Of a stretch of DNA of 64,000 nucleotides, positions 1 through 9,607 are shown piece after piece. The notes beneath the pieces are model-generated. The model was not told the DNA's origin. It did no database searches and saw only the letters and a program-made list of their open reading frames with translations. The stretch spans positions 9,176,001 through 9,240,000 of the forward strand of contig JBHGNT010000011.1 in the NCBI GenBank assembly GCA_043228905.1, read 5' to 3'. The DNA is from Azolla caroliniana. Taxonomy: Eukaryota > Polypodiophyta. How positions within the stretch are numbered: the stretch's first letter is position 1; each line of letters opens with the position of its first letter. The position numbers were made by a program, and so were the translations under genes.

Positions 1-1220
1 GTACGTATTATACCTCAATGTTGTTCAGTCAAATATCATGTACATTTGTCCAATACGGTATTTAACGTATTTATAAAAAACCAAGTATAATACATATTTA
101 TAAAGAAAATATAAGTAAAACCCTAACAAAAAACAAAAGAAAAAAAAAGATTTTAGTGAAAAAGAAGCCAAAGGAAGGAAGAAAGAAGAATATAAGAGAT
201 GACGATTAAGAAGATGAACAAGAAGAAGAAGACGAGAGAAAAGAAGACATAAACCTGTCCTGAGTGTGATAATCACAGTAGATAGAAGAAGAAGAAGAAG
301 AAGAAGAAGAAAACGAAGAAAAGAGATACCTATCATGAGTATGATAATCATAGACGATTACTCAATCTATGAAGGCATAATTGTAAATAACTACAATTTG
401 AAGTAGAACATCGTGATACACACTTACACTGATTTATAGGATAAGGGAATGTTGACATCCATATTACTACAAGTATTTTAGGATGTGAAATGTTCAAATG
501 TCTTATATGCATTTTAGGATATAGAACTATATTGTACATCACAAAATTGTGTAAACATAGATGTTTTTTACAATATTATAGATATTTTTTAGAAAGGTAA
601 ATAATTTTCAAATTCTAGAAGTATTTAATGTACTATACGTAAAATACGTATTTTATAAGTACTTAACATATTAAGAAAACGTATTTAGCATATTTTTTAA
701 TTGGGAGATACTATACGGGTATTAATACGTTAAATACGTATGGTATCCATACCGTACCTAACGTACCTAACAACCTTGATCCCACATGCACAAAAAACTT
801 TTATAAACATAAAGTATTGACATGATCAAATGGGCATGGGTTAAACTCAAAACAAACAAATATTTCTCTTTCTAATAGAGAATATATTGTGCTTCTCCCA
901 CCTCTGTGCCCTAAACCGAACTTTTGGAGTTGGGGAAGGTTATCTATTATTACACAAATTTTCCTATCTTGCAAACTACACAAAAATTAAAGTTTCTATA
1001 ACTACATGTAGATTGATAGATTCAACTTGATCCTCGAGTCAAAATGTTAATAACCATGAGATGATTGTGACTAGTTGATTCCTTAATCATAAACAAAATG
1101 CCATGAAATAATCATGAGATCTTCTTTGGTGTTGGGAAAGGAACTATAGTCACATATATTCTTTGATTACTAAGATTGGGAGGAGTTTGAGATAGAAAAG
1201 ATCCTAGAGTGATTGGTCCC
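1..1220. other. AT-rich spacer, no gene seen
   Basis: I see no coding region or recognisable element here. It holds a (GAA)n microsatellite at about 285-312, purine-rich tracts that create leucine-rich open frames on the minus strand, and long AT-rich stretches. Those minus-strand frames are composition artefacts. Confidence 0.6.
285..312. repeat. (GAA)n microsatellite
   Basis: A run of about nine GAA triplets seen directly. It makes the poly-Leu stretch of the opposite-strand frame at 25-351, which I do not regard as a gene. Confidence 0.85.
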
Positions 1221-1626
1221 TGTTAAGAAATCAAGCTCAACTTAGTTTAGTTAGTTAGTCAACCATGTAACTTCGTAGTTACCTAGATAGAATCTAGTTA
1301 GAAGTGTTGACTATAACGCCTTAAATAGGACCTTGTACTTAAGTGGGATATTCTCGATCCTCCACTCCTAAGTACATTTAATATAGGACTTACACATTAG
1401 TACCTATATTCTACTCACACATGTGCACCTTTGCACATGAGATGTATATATACCTCATTGTGGGTATTTTTGTATTTGATGATGATAATGTTAATTTAAT
1501 ATACTTACTCATCCCTCATCTTGTGTTGTTCATAAGTGTATCTCTCTCTCTCTCTCTCTCTCTCTCTTCCTCTCACACACATACACACACATATCACATA
1601 AATCTTCCGCTTATCAACTAATCACA
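1221..1626 (+). repeat. Possible degraded solo LTR of the copia-2 type
   Basis: The segment begins TGTTAAGAAATCAAGCTCAAC-like, resembling the start of the copia-2 LTRs elsewhere in the window (TGTTGAG...GCTCAAC). It then has a run of AGTTAG motifs, a CCTTAAATAGG stretch, a CT-rich tract with (TC)n at about 1542-1568, and a CTTCCGC motif near the right end, in the same order as those LTRs. The right boundary is a guess. A similar string (GATAGAAAAGATCCTAGA / GGTAGAAAAGATCCTAGA) lies on both sides, at about 1190-1209 and 1651-1670, suggesting a duplicated flank, but no clean 5-bp target duplication was found. Confidence 0.3.
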
Positions 1627-1806
1627 TAATTAGGTACTAATTAAGAAGAATGAGGTAGAAAAGATCCTAGAATCTTGATGGTAGCTTCATTATCTAATGT
1701 TGTAGAAGGGTTTCTCATTGTCCAAAGACAACCAACTCTGTCGTCTGCTACATATAGTCTAAGATTTTCACCATTGTTATCCCTACAAATCTGATTATTC
1801 TAGAAG

Positions 1807-2236
1807 TTTCATGAACAATACTAAGACAGAGAAGGACTTAGTACTAAAAGAAGTATTAGTACTAAGAGAGGTGAAGAACTCTCGAGAGAAGGAAAGAGTG
1901 AGTGAGAGGGAGGGAGAGAGAGATCGAGAGAGAGAGAGAGTGATGATAAGAAAAGATATATATTATGTGAAGAAAATGTACAGTAACTAGGAGGCTTAAG
2001 ACTGGCGTTGAACCGATTTGGTTCGAAATAATGCCTTATGCCTCCTTTTATAGTGTTCTAAGGAATACTACTAAAGTTTCTAGAATGTTCCAGAGAAATC
2101 TGGAATATACATCAATTTTCTATAATAAAACATAAATGAAAATAATATTTTACGTATTACAATGTATAATCTAATGGTCAAGAGCTCGACCCATGTAGCA
2201 TAAGGTCATGGGTTCGAGTCTTGCCATATCATGACA
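1807..2236 (-). repeat. Gypsy element 1, 3' LTR
   Basis: 430 bp, matching 5799-6212. In + orientation it starts TTTCATGAACAATACT where the partner has TGTCAGGAACAGTACT, so the terminal TG is mutated here. It ends ATCATGACA like its partner. It contains a GAGA-rich tract and the TATA/self-primer block. The last ~75 bp (+ strand) form a tRNA-like module. Confidence 0.9.
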
Positions 2237-5200
2237 CTATCCCCCCTTTAAAACGACGAGTGTAACGAATCGTTTTGGATTGAGGACCCGGTTTGTCTGG
2301 ATATTGACGATGGAAGTCTTCAAGAAGAGCACGAGCATTGGTGACATTCTCTATCGGTTCCCAAGTACGCTCGCTGGGACTATATCCTAGCCAATCGACT
2401 AGATAGTAGAGCTTGTTGCGAACAAACTTGGAATCAAGGATGGTGGCAACCTCGTTCTCAGGTCCATCTTCAAGCTCGATCAGGGGTGGAGGCTATGTAA
2501 TACGGCCTAGGATGGTGCTCTCTTAATAGGGTTCGAGGAGAGAACTATGAAACACCGGATGTATCCGAAGTTGTGGAGGTAGATCAAGACGAAAAGCGAC
2601 ATCATTAATCTTTCCTATAATACGGAAAGGACCTAATCAGCGATAATCCAACTTCTCGCATGGGCGAGTAGTCTTGATGTGTCGTCGGAGTAGCCATACC
2701 CGATCTCCAATGTTAAAACTAGATGGGAGTCGATGACGATCCGCATAAACCTTGTGTGTTTGTTGAGCTTGTTGGAGATGAGTAGACAAATCCGCTTATA
2801 TCTTGCGTAACCTCTCCAAACGATCCTCTGCGCAAGGATTTGTGGACACCTCTAGGGTTTCAAGTACACACCACCGGGGGTGACATCCCGTATAAGCGTA
2901 AAATGGCGTAACTTTCGTGGATGCGTGGATAGAGTTGTTATAGGCAAATTCGGCGAAGTGGAGAATATATGCCCAGTCATCCTGATGATAGCTGAGAAAG
3001 CACTGCAGATACTACTCCAACGTTTGATTGGTTCGTTCGGCTTGGCCGTCGGTTTGTGGGTGGTAGCCGGAGGAGAGGTTACAACTGACCTTGAGCATGT
3101 TAAAAAGGTGCTTCCAGAATTTTGACACGAACTGGGGTCCACAGTCGCTGATGATACTATCGGGAAGTCCATGATGCCGACATACTTCATGCATGACAAT
3201 TTCGGCAGTGTCTTCACTGGAGATCTCCTTAGTACATGGCAAGAAATGAGCCATCTTCGTATATCGATCGACCACCGTTAGAATCGCATTGAACCCCTTA
3301 GAGACTGGAAGATCTGTGATGAAGTCTAGAGCAATGGACTGCCACGGCTTGCTTGGAATTGGTAATGGTTCTAATAAACCATATGGATGATGCGTTGGCA
3401 TTTTCGCTCTGCAGCATGTATCACAAGTCCAAACAAAATCCTCGACAAATTGTCGCATATAGGGCCACCAGAATGATCGTTGTACTAAATGTAGTGTTTT
3501 AGTACTACCAAAATGCCCAGTTGTATATGTGTCATGACAGTTTTGTACTACTTGAAGGCGGCAAGAACCATTAGGAACATACAAAAGTTCTTTAAAGAAG
3601 AGTAATCCATCATGGTATTTGAATTGCCGATAGTCCGTACCTGGTGGTTGCGACTGTGAACACGACGCTCGAGAGGGATCAATTTGTGCTAGTATAGCTT
3701 GGGCGAACGCATCTGTCTTCAAGTCTTCGCGTATGGTATCGATAACGCGGGAATCCATGGGCATGTCAAAGATTTGTGTTGCTTGTAGTCATGCCGGTCC
3801 CAAGATGACTTGTTTTTGGTTATCGAAAGCTGGCTCGCCGGGATGGGGTGCTAGATACGAACGTCGTGATAATGCATCTGCCTTCCCTTGGTGCTTCCCC
3901 GGACGATATGTAATTTTGAAGTCGAAACGCGTGAGGAAGTGGGCCCACCGAGCTTGACGTCGATTCAACACACGAGCATCCTGAAAGTAGGCAAGGTTCT
4001 TGTGGTCACTAAATACGGTGACGGGATGAGAGGATCCCTCCAGAAAATGCCTCCATTGCATAAAAGAATCCACTATTGCCAATAGCTCCTTATCATGAAT
4101 TTCGTAGTTGATTTCGGCGACGTCAAACTTGCGTGAGTGAAAAGCCACAGGATGTAGCTTCTCATCATTCCCCTGTTGTGACAGAATGCTCCCCAATGCA
4201 AAATCCGATGCGTCAGCTTCGATAATGAATGGTTTTTCCGGATCGACATGAGCTAGAATTGGAGCCGAGGTAAATGCCTTTTTAAGACTCTCGAAAGCCA
4301 CATCCATTTCTTCAGACTAGATGAACGGTTGTCCCTTCCTGGTAAGTTGTGTGAGAGGTAGAACGATCTTTGAGTAATCTTGTATGAACTTCCGGTAAAA
4401 ATTGGCAAAGCCTAGGAAGCATTGCACATCCCGCACCGAACGTGGAGTTTGCCATTCTACCACCGTTTTGACCTTAGCTGGGTCCATGGAGATGCCTTCT
4501 GACGAAATGATGTAGCCGAGAAATTCCACTTGGTTGCATCCGAAACTACATTTTTCCAGCTTTGCATACAGACCATGTTCTCGAAGTCATTTTAGTACTA
4601 ATAGTACATGAGAATCATGTTCTTCTTGGGTATTTGAATAAACCAGTAGATCATCCAAATAGATGATCAAACAATCATCCAAAAGATCTCGGAATATATC
4701 ATTAGCCATGTGCTGGAAGACTGTCGGTGCATTAGTGAGGCCGAACGGCATGACCGTATACTCGAAATGCCCATATCTGGTGCGAAACGCGGTCTTCCAT
4801 TCGTCTCCTGGTCGGATCCGTATGAGGTTATATGCTCCCCGTAAGTCAATCTTCATCGGAGTCGGAGTATTCGCTGGAGGCACATTATATGACTCCCTCG
4901 GAAAAGGTCTTGCTACCACTGATGCATAGGTGGGCTCTGATCTTGCCCTCGGCATCTGTAGCTGTCGTTTCGAACGTCGCTCAAAGAGGCGGTTGTCACA
5001 TCTCACTGCGCGACTGATTGCTTCTGTTAAGGACTTTGGCTCTTCGGGGAAGGTCAAGAGTAAATCCTTGACATCGTTGCGTAAACCATAACGGAATTGC
5101 TCCATCAACACTTGATCATCCCAAGGGATATCGACGGCGAGTAGGTGAAAATTTGCAGTGTATGCGGAGGTTGGACGGTCACCTTGGCGTAATCGCCGAA

Positions 5201-5723
5201 TTTTGTTGATTGCGGTCCTGATGTTGTCAGTATCTCCGAAACATGTTTTAAACTCACCTAGAAACTCTTCAAAATTGTTGAGTAACGGAGATTCCTTTTC
5301 TAATAGTGGAGTGAACCATGCCAACGCCGAGCCATTTAACAAAGTGCCTACTAAACCCACTCGTGATGCATCGGTGGGATACCAGGAAGGATGCATTTGA
5401 ATAACTAATCGTACCTGGTTAAGGAACCCTCTAAACTGCGATCGCGTTCCATCGAACTTCGTGGGAAGGCCAATCTTGGGTTCTTTATGAATCCCTTGTG
5501 TTCCGGGCCCTTGTTGTTGCATCGCTACGATGGTTGCTTCGAGTTGTTGCACGTGTAACGCAAGTTCCCCATGCTGTTGTTGCGTTTGCTGCTTTTCTAA
5601 GGAGATTTGCTGAAGATCCCCCAGCAACCGTTGGTTTTCTTGTTCCAAAGCATGGAACTTCTCTTTCAAGCATTGAAATTCTGAGAAAACAGATTGATAT
5701 TCTTCAACGCTAATAGTGGCCAT
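2229..5723 (-). pseudogene. Gypsy element 1 gag-pol, broken, with in-frame gag-RT fusion
   Basis: Gag starts at 5723 with a glutamine-rich coiled-coil N-terminus followed by a capsid-like region (e.g. [19 protein letters not shown]). Near 4855 the gag frame runs straight into RT ([17 protein letters not shown]...) because zinc knuckle, protease and RT N-terminus are deleted. The RT active site is YLDD. RNase H (about 4307-3789), an integrase with Zn finger, DDE core and a YHPQTDGQAERTNQ motif (about 3764-2850), and a chromodomain (about 2480-2320, LYYLVDWLGYSPSERTWEP) follow. Several stops and shifts break the frame, for example near 4530, 4310 and 3765. The last codons run through the polypurine tract and end at a TGA inside the LTR (2229-2231). 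It cannot encode a working polyprotein. Confidence 0.88.
2237..2250 (-). other. Polypurine tract of gypsy element 1
   Basis: On the minus strand TAAAGGGGGGATAG directly precedes the 3' LTR, the expected plus-strand primer site for second-strand synthesis. It overlaps the last codons of pol. Confidence 0.85.
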
Positions 5724-5784
5724 GGGATGAAAGAAAAGAGGAATAAGAGATTAGTAGGAAATGAGAGAGACAGAAGGTAGGGCA

Positions 5785-5796
5785 AAATCGGTTCAA
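5785..5796 (-). other. Predicted self-priming primer-binding site
   Basis: Two bases inside the 5' LTR, the minus strand reads TTGAACCGATTT. It does not begin TGG and is not the initiator-Met site TGGTATCAGAGC used by the copia elements here. It is perfectly complementary to AAATCGGTTCAA at the predicted 5' end of the transcript, as in Tf1-type self-primed retrotransposons. Confidence 0.6.
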
Positions 5797-5798
5797 AC

Positions 5799-6212
5799 TG
5801 TCAGGAACAGTACTAAGACAGAGAAGGACTTAGTACTAAAAGAAGTATTAGTACTAAGAGAGGTGAAGAACTCTCGAGAGAAGGAAAGAGTGAGTGAGAG
5901 GGAGGGAGAGAGAGAGTGATGATAAGAAAAGATATATATTATGTGAAGAAAATGTACAGTAACTAGGAGGCTTAAGACTGGCGTTGAACCGATTTGGTTC
6001 GAAATAATGCCTTGTGCCTCCTTTTATAGTGTTCTAAGGAATACTACTAAAGTTTCTAGAATGTTCTAGAGAAATCTGGAATATACATCAATTTTCTATA
6101 ATAAAACATAAATGAAAATAATATTCTATGTATTACAATGTATAATCTAATGGTTAAGAGCTCGACCCATGTAGCATAAGGTCATGGGTTCGAGTCTTGC
6201 CATATCATGACA
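5799..6212 (-). repeat. Gypsy element 1, 5' LTR
   Basis: 414 bp with intact TG...CA ends (+ strand TGTCAGG...ATGACA). Because the element is on the minus strand this is the promoter LTR. On the minus strand a TATAAAAG box lies at 6028-6021. Confidence 0.92.
5984..6028 (-). promoter_or_regulatory. LTR core promoter with predicted transcript start and self-primer sequence
   Basis: On the minus strand TATAAAAG begins at 6028. The sequence 33 nt downstream, starting at 5995, is AAATCGGTTCAA (5995-5984), the usual TATA-to-start spacing in plants. This 12-mer is the exact reverse complement of the primer-binding site at 5785-5796. The start position is inferred from spacing, not shown by the sequence. 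Confidence 0.6.
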
Positions 6213-6565
6213 AGAAGTCGATAATAAAAGAGGTGATAATGTGATGCAAGAAAATACTTTAAATGTAAGTCTAGCTTTATTAACACATTGTATGGTTCTA
6301 GTTGATGTTATGACAATGGTCACAATGTGACCTATATGCATCGAAAGTTCATAGGTGGCATGTTTTGCATAGAGAGCTCCGAGGGGGCACACATTCATGG
6401 CCTACCTTTTGCTTGCTTGGTTGTACATAAAGGGGCTTTCCACTCTAGTCGTCATCAAGAAGATAAACACTACGTATTGGGTGTATTTAATTCTACTTAA
6501 ATCTACTCCTATCTTTCTTGTCATTGCTATTGTTCTCCTTTTGCATCTTTTATAGGTTCTATTAG
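6213..6565. other. Short spacer between gypsy element 1 and the LINE
   Basis: No coding similarity recognised. It may be the decayed upstream part of the LINE, since the LINE frame is open almost to 6550, but nothing identifies an endonuclease domain. Confidence 0.4.
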
Positions 6566-7820
6566 TTGTTTGCCTTGCAAATTTGCACATTGGACATTGT
6601 TTTAACATCCATAAGACTTAACCACACTAATCACTCTCAATATTTGGAACTCTACCATATGCTCATGAGTAGTGATTGCACCATTGCGTGGAAGAGACTA
6701 CGGGAACCAAGGCCAGAAACACCCATCGAGGATCCCAACACTTGGCACACATATACAGAGAAACTTTACCAAGTCCCAAACCAACCACCCATTCCAATGC
6801 CTTCTACATCCCGACCTACCATTGGGACACTTTTCACGACCTCTAGGGTCACAAAGGTCATAAAGAAATTACAGCATAGGAAGTTCATGGACCACACAAC
6901 ATTGCGAGTAGAACACATCATATATGCGCAAGAGTGCCTAGCTCCCTTTCTCACTCTAATATTCAATCGTGCCCTTGCTGAGGGTTTTCCACCACAATGG
7001 ACTATGAACATAGTGGCCCCCATACATAAAGGAGGAGACGTCATGGACCCAAATACATATAGGACCATTATGATAGGTCATACACTCGCCAAATTATATG
7101 TTGTAGTATTGGAAGCAGAGCATAGCAATTATATGGAGACCTTAAATCTTCGAGCACCTGAACAGGCTAGCTTTAGATGAGCCTTCACTACTATTGATAA
7201 TATTTTCACACTTAGATACTTAATTGACCACACAAAGGCTCGCAAGAAGAAATTATATTGTTGTTTTGTGGACTTCCACAAAGCCTTTGGCACAATCCCT
7301 AGAGAACGGTTGTTTTATAGGCTTAACGGCTTGAAGATACCAAATAACATGATTTGGGCCATCTATGCACTATATGAGCAAGTATTCGAATGTGTATGAT
7401 GCCCAGGTAGCGTATCCAACTGCTTCACTAATACTATTGGTGTAAAACAAGGTTGCCTCCTATCATCGACTCTTTTTGGTATCTACATTGATGAGATCAC
7501 GAATTTTATTGCTTGTAAGGGAGGCAACGGAGTAGTCCTTGGGGGTACACATGTTCGTATCTTGCTCTATGTAGACGACATAGTTATCCTCTTTGAGTCT
7601 GAACATGACCTATAAAGGCACCCTTAATGTCGTAGATGAGTTTTGCACACAACGAGGATTGGTAGTGAACCTAGGGAAAACTAAAGTCCTTAGCTTCTAC
7701 ACATCGGCTCAAGTTAGAACTAAGTGTCACCTAACCATCTCCCATAGCCCAGTTGAGGTAGTTGGATCATATGTATATCTCGGAGTCACTTTTAGTGCCC
7801 ACTTAGTTAATTTTTCTATG
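6566..7820 (+). pseudogene. LINE reverse transcriptase, interrupted by stops
   Basis: One frame carries the LINE RT series: FPPQWTMNIVAPIHKGGD (RT-1 region), a PEQASFR motif, the palm motif VDFHKAFGTIPRERL, IGVKQGCLLSSTLFGIYIDE, and the catalytic YVDD at 7568-7579. Stops interrupt it at about 7178 (CGA to TGA), 7398 and 7611. After the YVDD the frame continues with LNVVDEFCTQRGLVVNLGKTKVL, typical of LINE RTs. These motifs separate it from the LTR-element RTs in this window. It is a dead copy. Confidence 0.85.
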
Positions 7821-8389
7821 ACATAGGCAACGAAGGATAGACTTACAAGAGGACATGCATCCTTTTCACTCTTAGAGAGACAATGCCACTTGACATACTT
7901 TTAAGATCCATAGACTAAGGGGTGGCTCTTCGACTCATTAATGACCCCCTCCCTCAGTGGTTTGGGCTTGAGGGCTACCATCTTTCATGTGGATGCAATT
8001 AGAGAGACCATTGGTGATGATGTTATCACATCAACTCCGAAGCAAATCGACAGTACCACATGACATTATTAGAGCTAAGTTCACCTTACCCCCGATGTTA
8101 GTAGAAACACTTTTTCAAATTGTAGTCTTTATTCATAGGATACGTAGCCAACCACATGATAAGATATCTCATTGACAAGCTTTTGAGGCATCTCGATCTC
8201 TATATGAGTCCGGTTATACTAGCTCATGGTATGACATGATGGTGAGTTGGCTTCTTGCAAATGGTCTTAGACATTAATACCTCCCCTTAGGTACAACCAC
8301 ACAATTGATAACACTTTAATCTCTCATGAGGATTGTAAATTTTCACTAGGTATAAATGGATCACCCCATTAGAGCCACTCCCATCTAAA

Positions 8390-8725
8390 ATGTTGTACTA
8401 TAAGGAACACTTCATGCACTTCTCTAAGTTAGGTTTCATTACACGACAAAAATATCTAGATGCATTCTTTCCAAATGCACTAAGGTTTACCATTGGGCAA
8501 CTTAGAATATCATCTCACCAACTTGAGATTGAGAATGGTCGTGCTAAAGGAGTCCTTAGAGAGGAAAGGATATGTAGATTATGTCACATAGAGATAGAGG
8601 ATGAGTACCACTTTACATGCAAGTGTCCAACTTACGCCGAGATAAGGGCAAAATACCGAGACATACTCGGTTCCTCACCCACCCTCCCCAAACTATTAGA
8701 TACTCTCGATATAAAGAATCGATGA
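8390..8725 (+). pseudogene. LINE C-terminal Cys-His domain
   Basis: An open segment with CRLCHIEIEDEYHFTCKCP at about 8570-8630, a CxxC...H...C zinc-binding pattern found at the C-terminus of many jockey/L1-like LINE proteins. It is separated from the RT by a degraded stretch (7830-8390) with several stops. This copy is non-functional as it stands. Confidence 0.7.
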
Positions 8726-8860
8726 TTGGGTAGACACCCTATTTTATTGTACACCAATTGTCTCATGGGCCAAAATTTGGCCTTAGAAGACATTAATATA
8801 TCTTCCTTCCTTTCTTTCTCGGGCAAAGGATAAGAGATGAACATAAAATAAATTTGAATT

Positions 8861-9607
8861 TTACTTTACGTTATCCCTTGGATGTTGATATAAACAAAAT
8901 TCAAATGAAGAGAGCTTTGCCTCATCGATAGAGTTTCAACAACGTTTAAAGACATTGTTCGTAATGAAGAGGGTTTATAATGAAGGGGTAGCTAGTCCCC
9001 TTTATTGAGAGTAGCCCATGACGTTTAACGATTCGGTTTAACGGTTTCGTGGTTCAGTTCGATTTGGTTCAGGTTAATTTTTTTTTAAATGGTTCGGTTT
9101 GGACCCTCTCGAACCGAACCGAACCGTTACAGATTGTTAATTATGCTTTTAAGTTAGGGACTCCAATTGCTAAGGACACCATCGATTTGAAAGTCGCGAT
9201 GATTGGGCATAGGTTGCACGATCCAATTTCTAAACCTCTGTAGACATCAAAGTCTTACGATTAAGTTATGAGTTTGATCGAATACGTGCATGATAGGTGG
9301 GTGTGTACATATATATGTATTATCAATATGTATGTATGTAGACGACACCCTCCCCCCCCCCCCCCCATGCATGCATGGTGAGAGTGGGAGAGGAAGAGGG
9401 GTGTGTTTATATACATACATACATGTATGTATCCGCAGGGTTTGCATGGCACACACATAAGCAGCAGGCAGGCAGGCAAGGAAGTCATTTTTAATGAACA
9501 AAACACTCAGTTTGTTAATTTGGATCCTTAAAAATTGAAGAAGATCAGGAGGAGGAGGAGCAGGAAGAGGAAGAGGAAGATCTCCCTGCCCTGCCCCTGC
9601 ACCAAAT
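8861..9607. other. Upstream region of SEC62 with simple repeats
   Basis: It contains an imperfect GAACC/GGTTC-rich block (about 9020-9130), a TATG/GTAT microsatellite zone (about 9310-9435), a C homopolymer (about 9352-9366) and a GA/GGA-rich 5' leader just before the SEC62 start. Possible TATA-like strings occur near 9405, but I cannot place a transcription start. Confidence 0.5.

Larger units (their letters stand above)
1807..6212 (-). mobile_element. Gypsy element 1: chromodomain Ty3/gypsy retrotransposon, internally deleted
   Basis: An LTR retrotransposon on the minus strand, bounded by two LTRs (1807-2236 and 5799-6212) and a perfect 5-bp target duplication AGAAG (1802-1806 and 6213-6217). 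Order in the element's own direction is gag, RT, RNase H, integrase, chromodomain, polypurine tract, which is gypsy order. The C-terminal chromodomain makes it a chromovirus. A deletion has removed the gag zinc knuckle, the protease and the first part of RT. The two LTRs differ at only about eight positions plus a 16-bp repeat-length difference by eye, so the insertion is fairly young. Confidence 0.93.
6566..8860 (+). mobile_element. LINE (non-LTR retrotransposon) fragment
   Basis: A degraded LINE on the + strand with an RT region followed by a Cys/His-rich C-terminus. There are no LTRs, and I see neither a poly(A) tail nor a clear target duplication. An apurinic-type endonuclease domain is not visible upstream, so the copy is 5'-truncated or too decayed. 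Its right limit is set by the end of C-terminal similarity and is approximate. Confidence 0.75.

Noticed and set aside
25-351. Leucine-rich 108-codon frame on the minus strand
   Set aside because: Produced by the GAA microsatellite and purine-rich tract on the other strand; no domain and low-complexity composition.
6135-6212. Calling the tRNA-like LTR end a real tRNA gene
   Set aside because: Arms pair poorly and it ends at the LTR boundary; only the A- and B-box-like motifs are convincing.
9020-9130. GAACC/GGTTC block as a hAT terminus near SEC62
   Set aside because: No TAGGG/CAGGG end, no partner end and no 8-bp duplication could be found.
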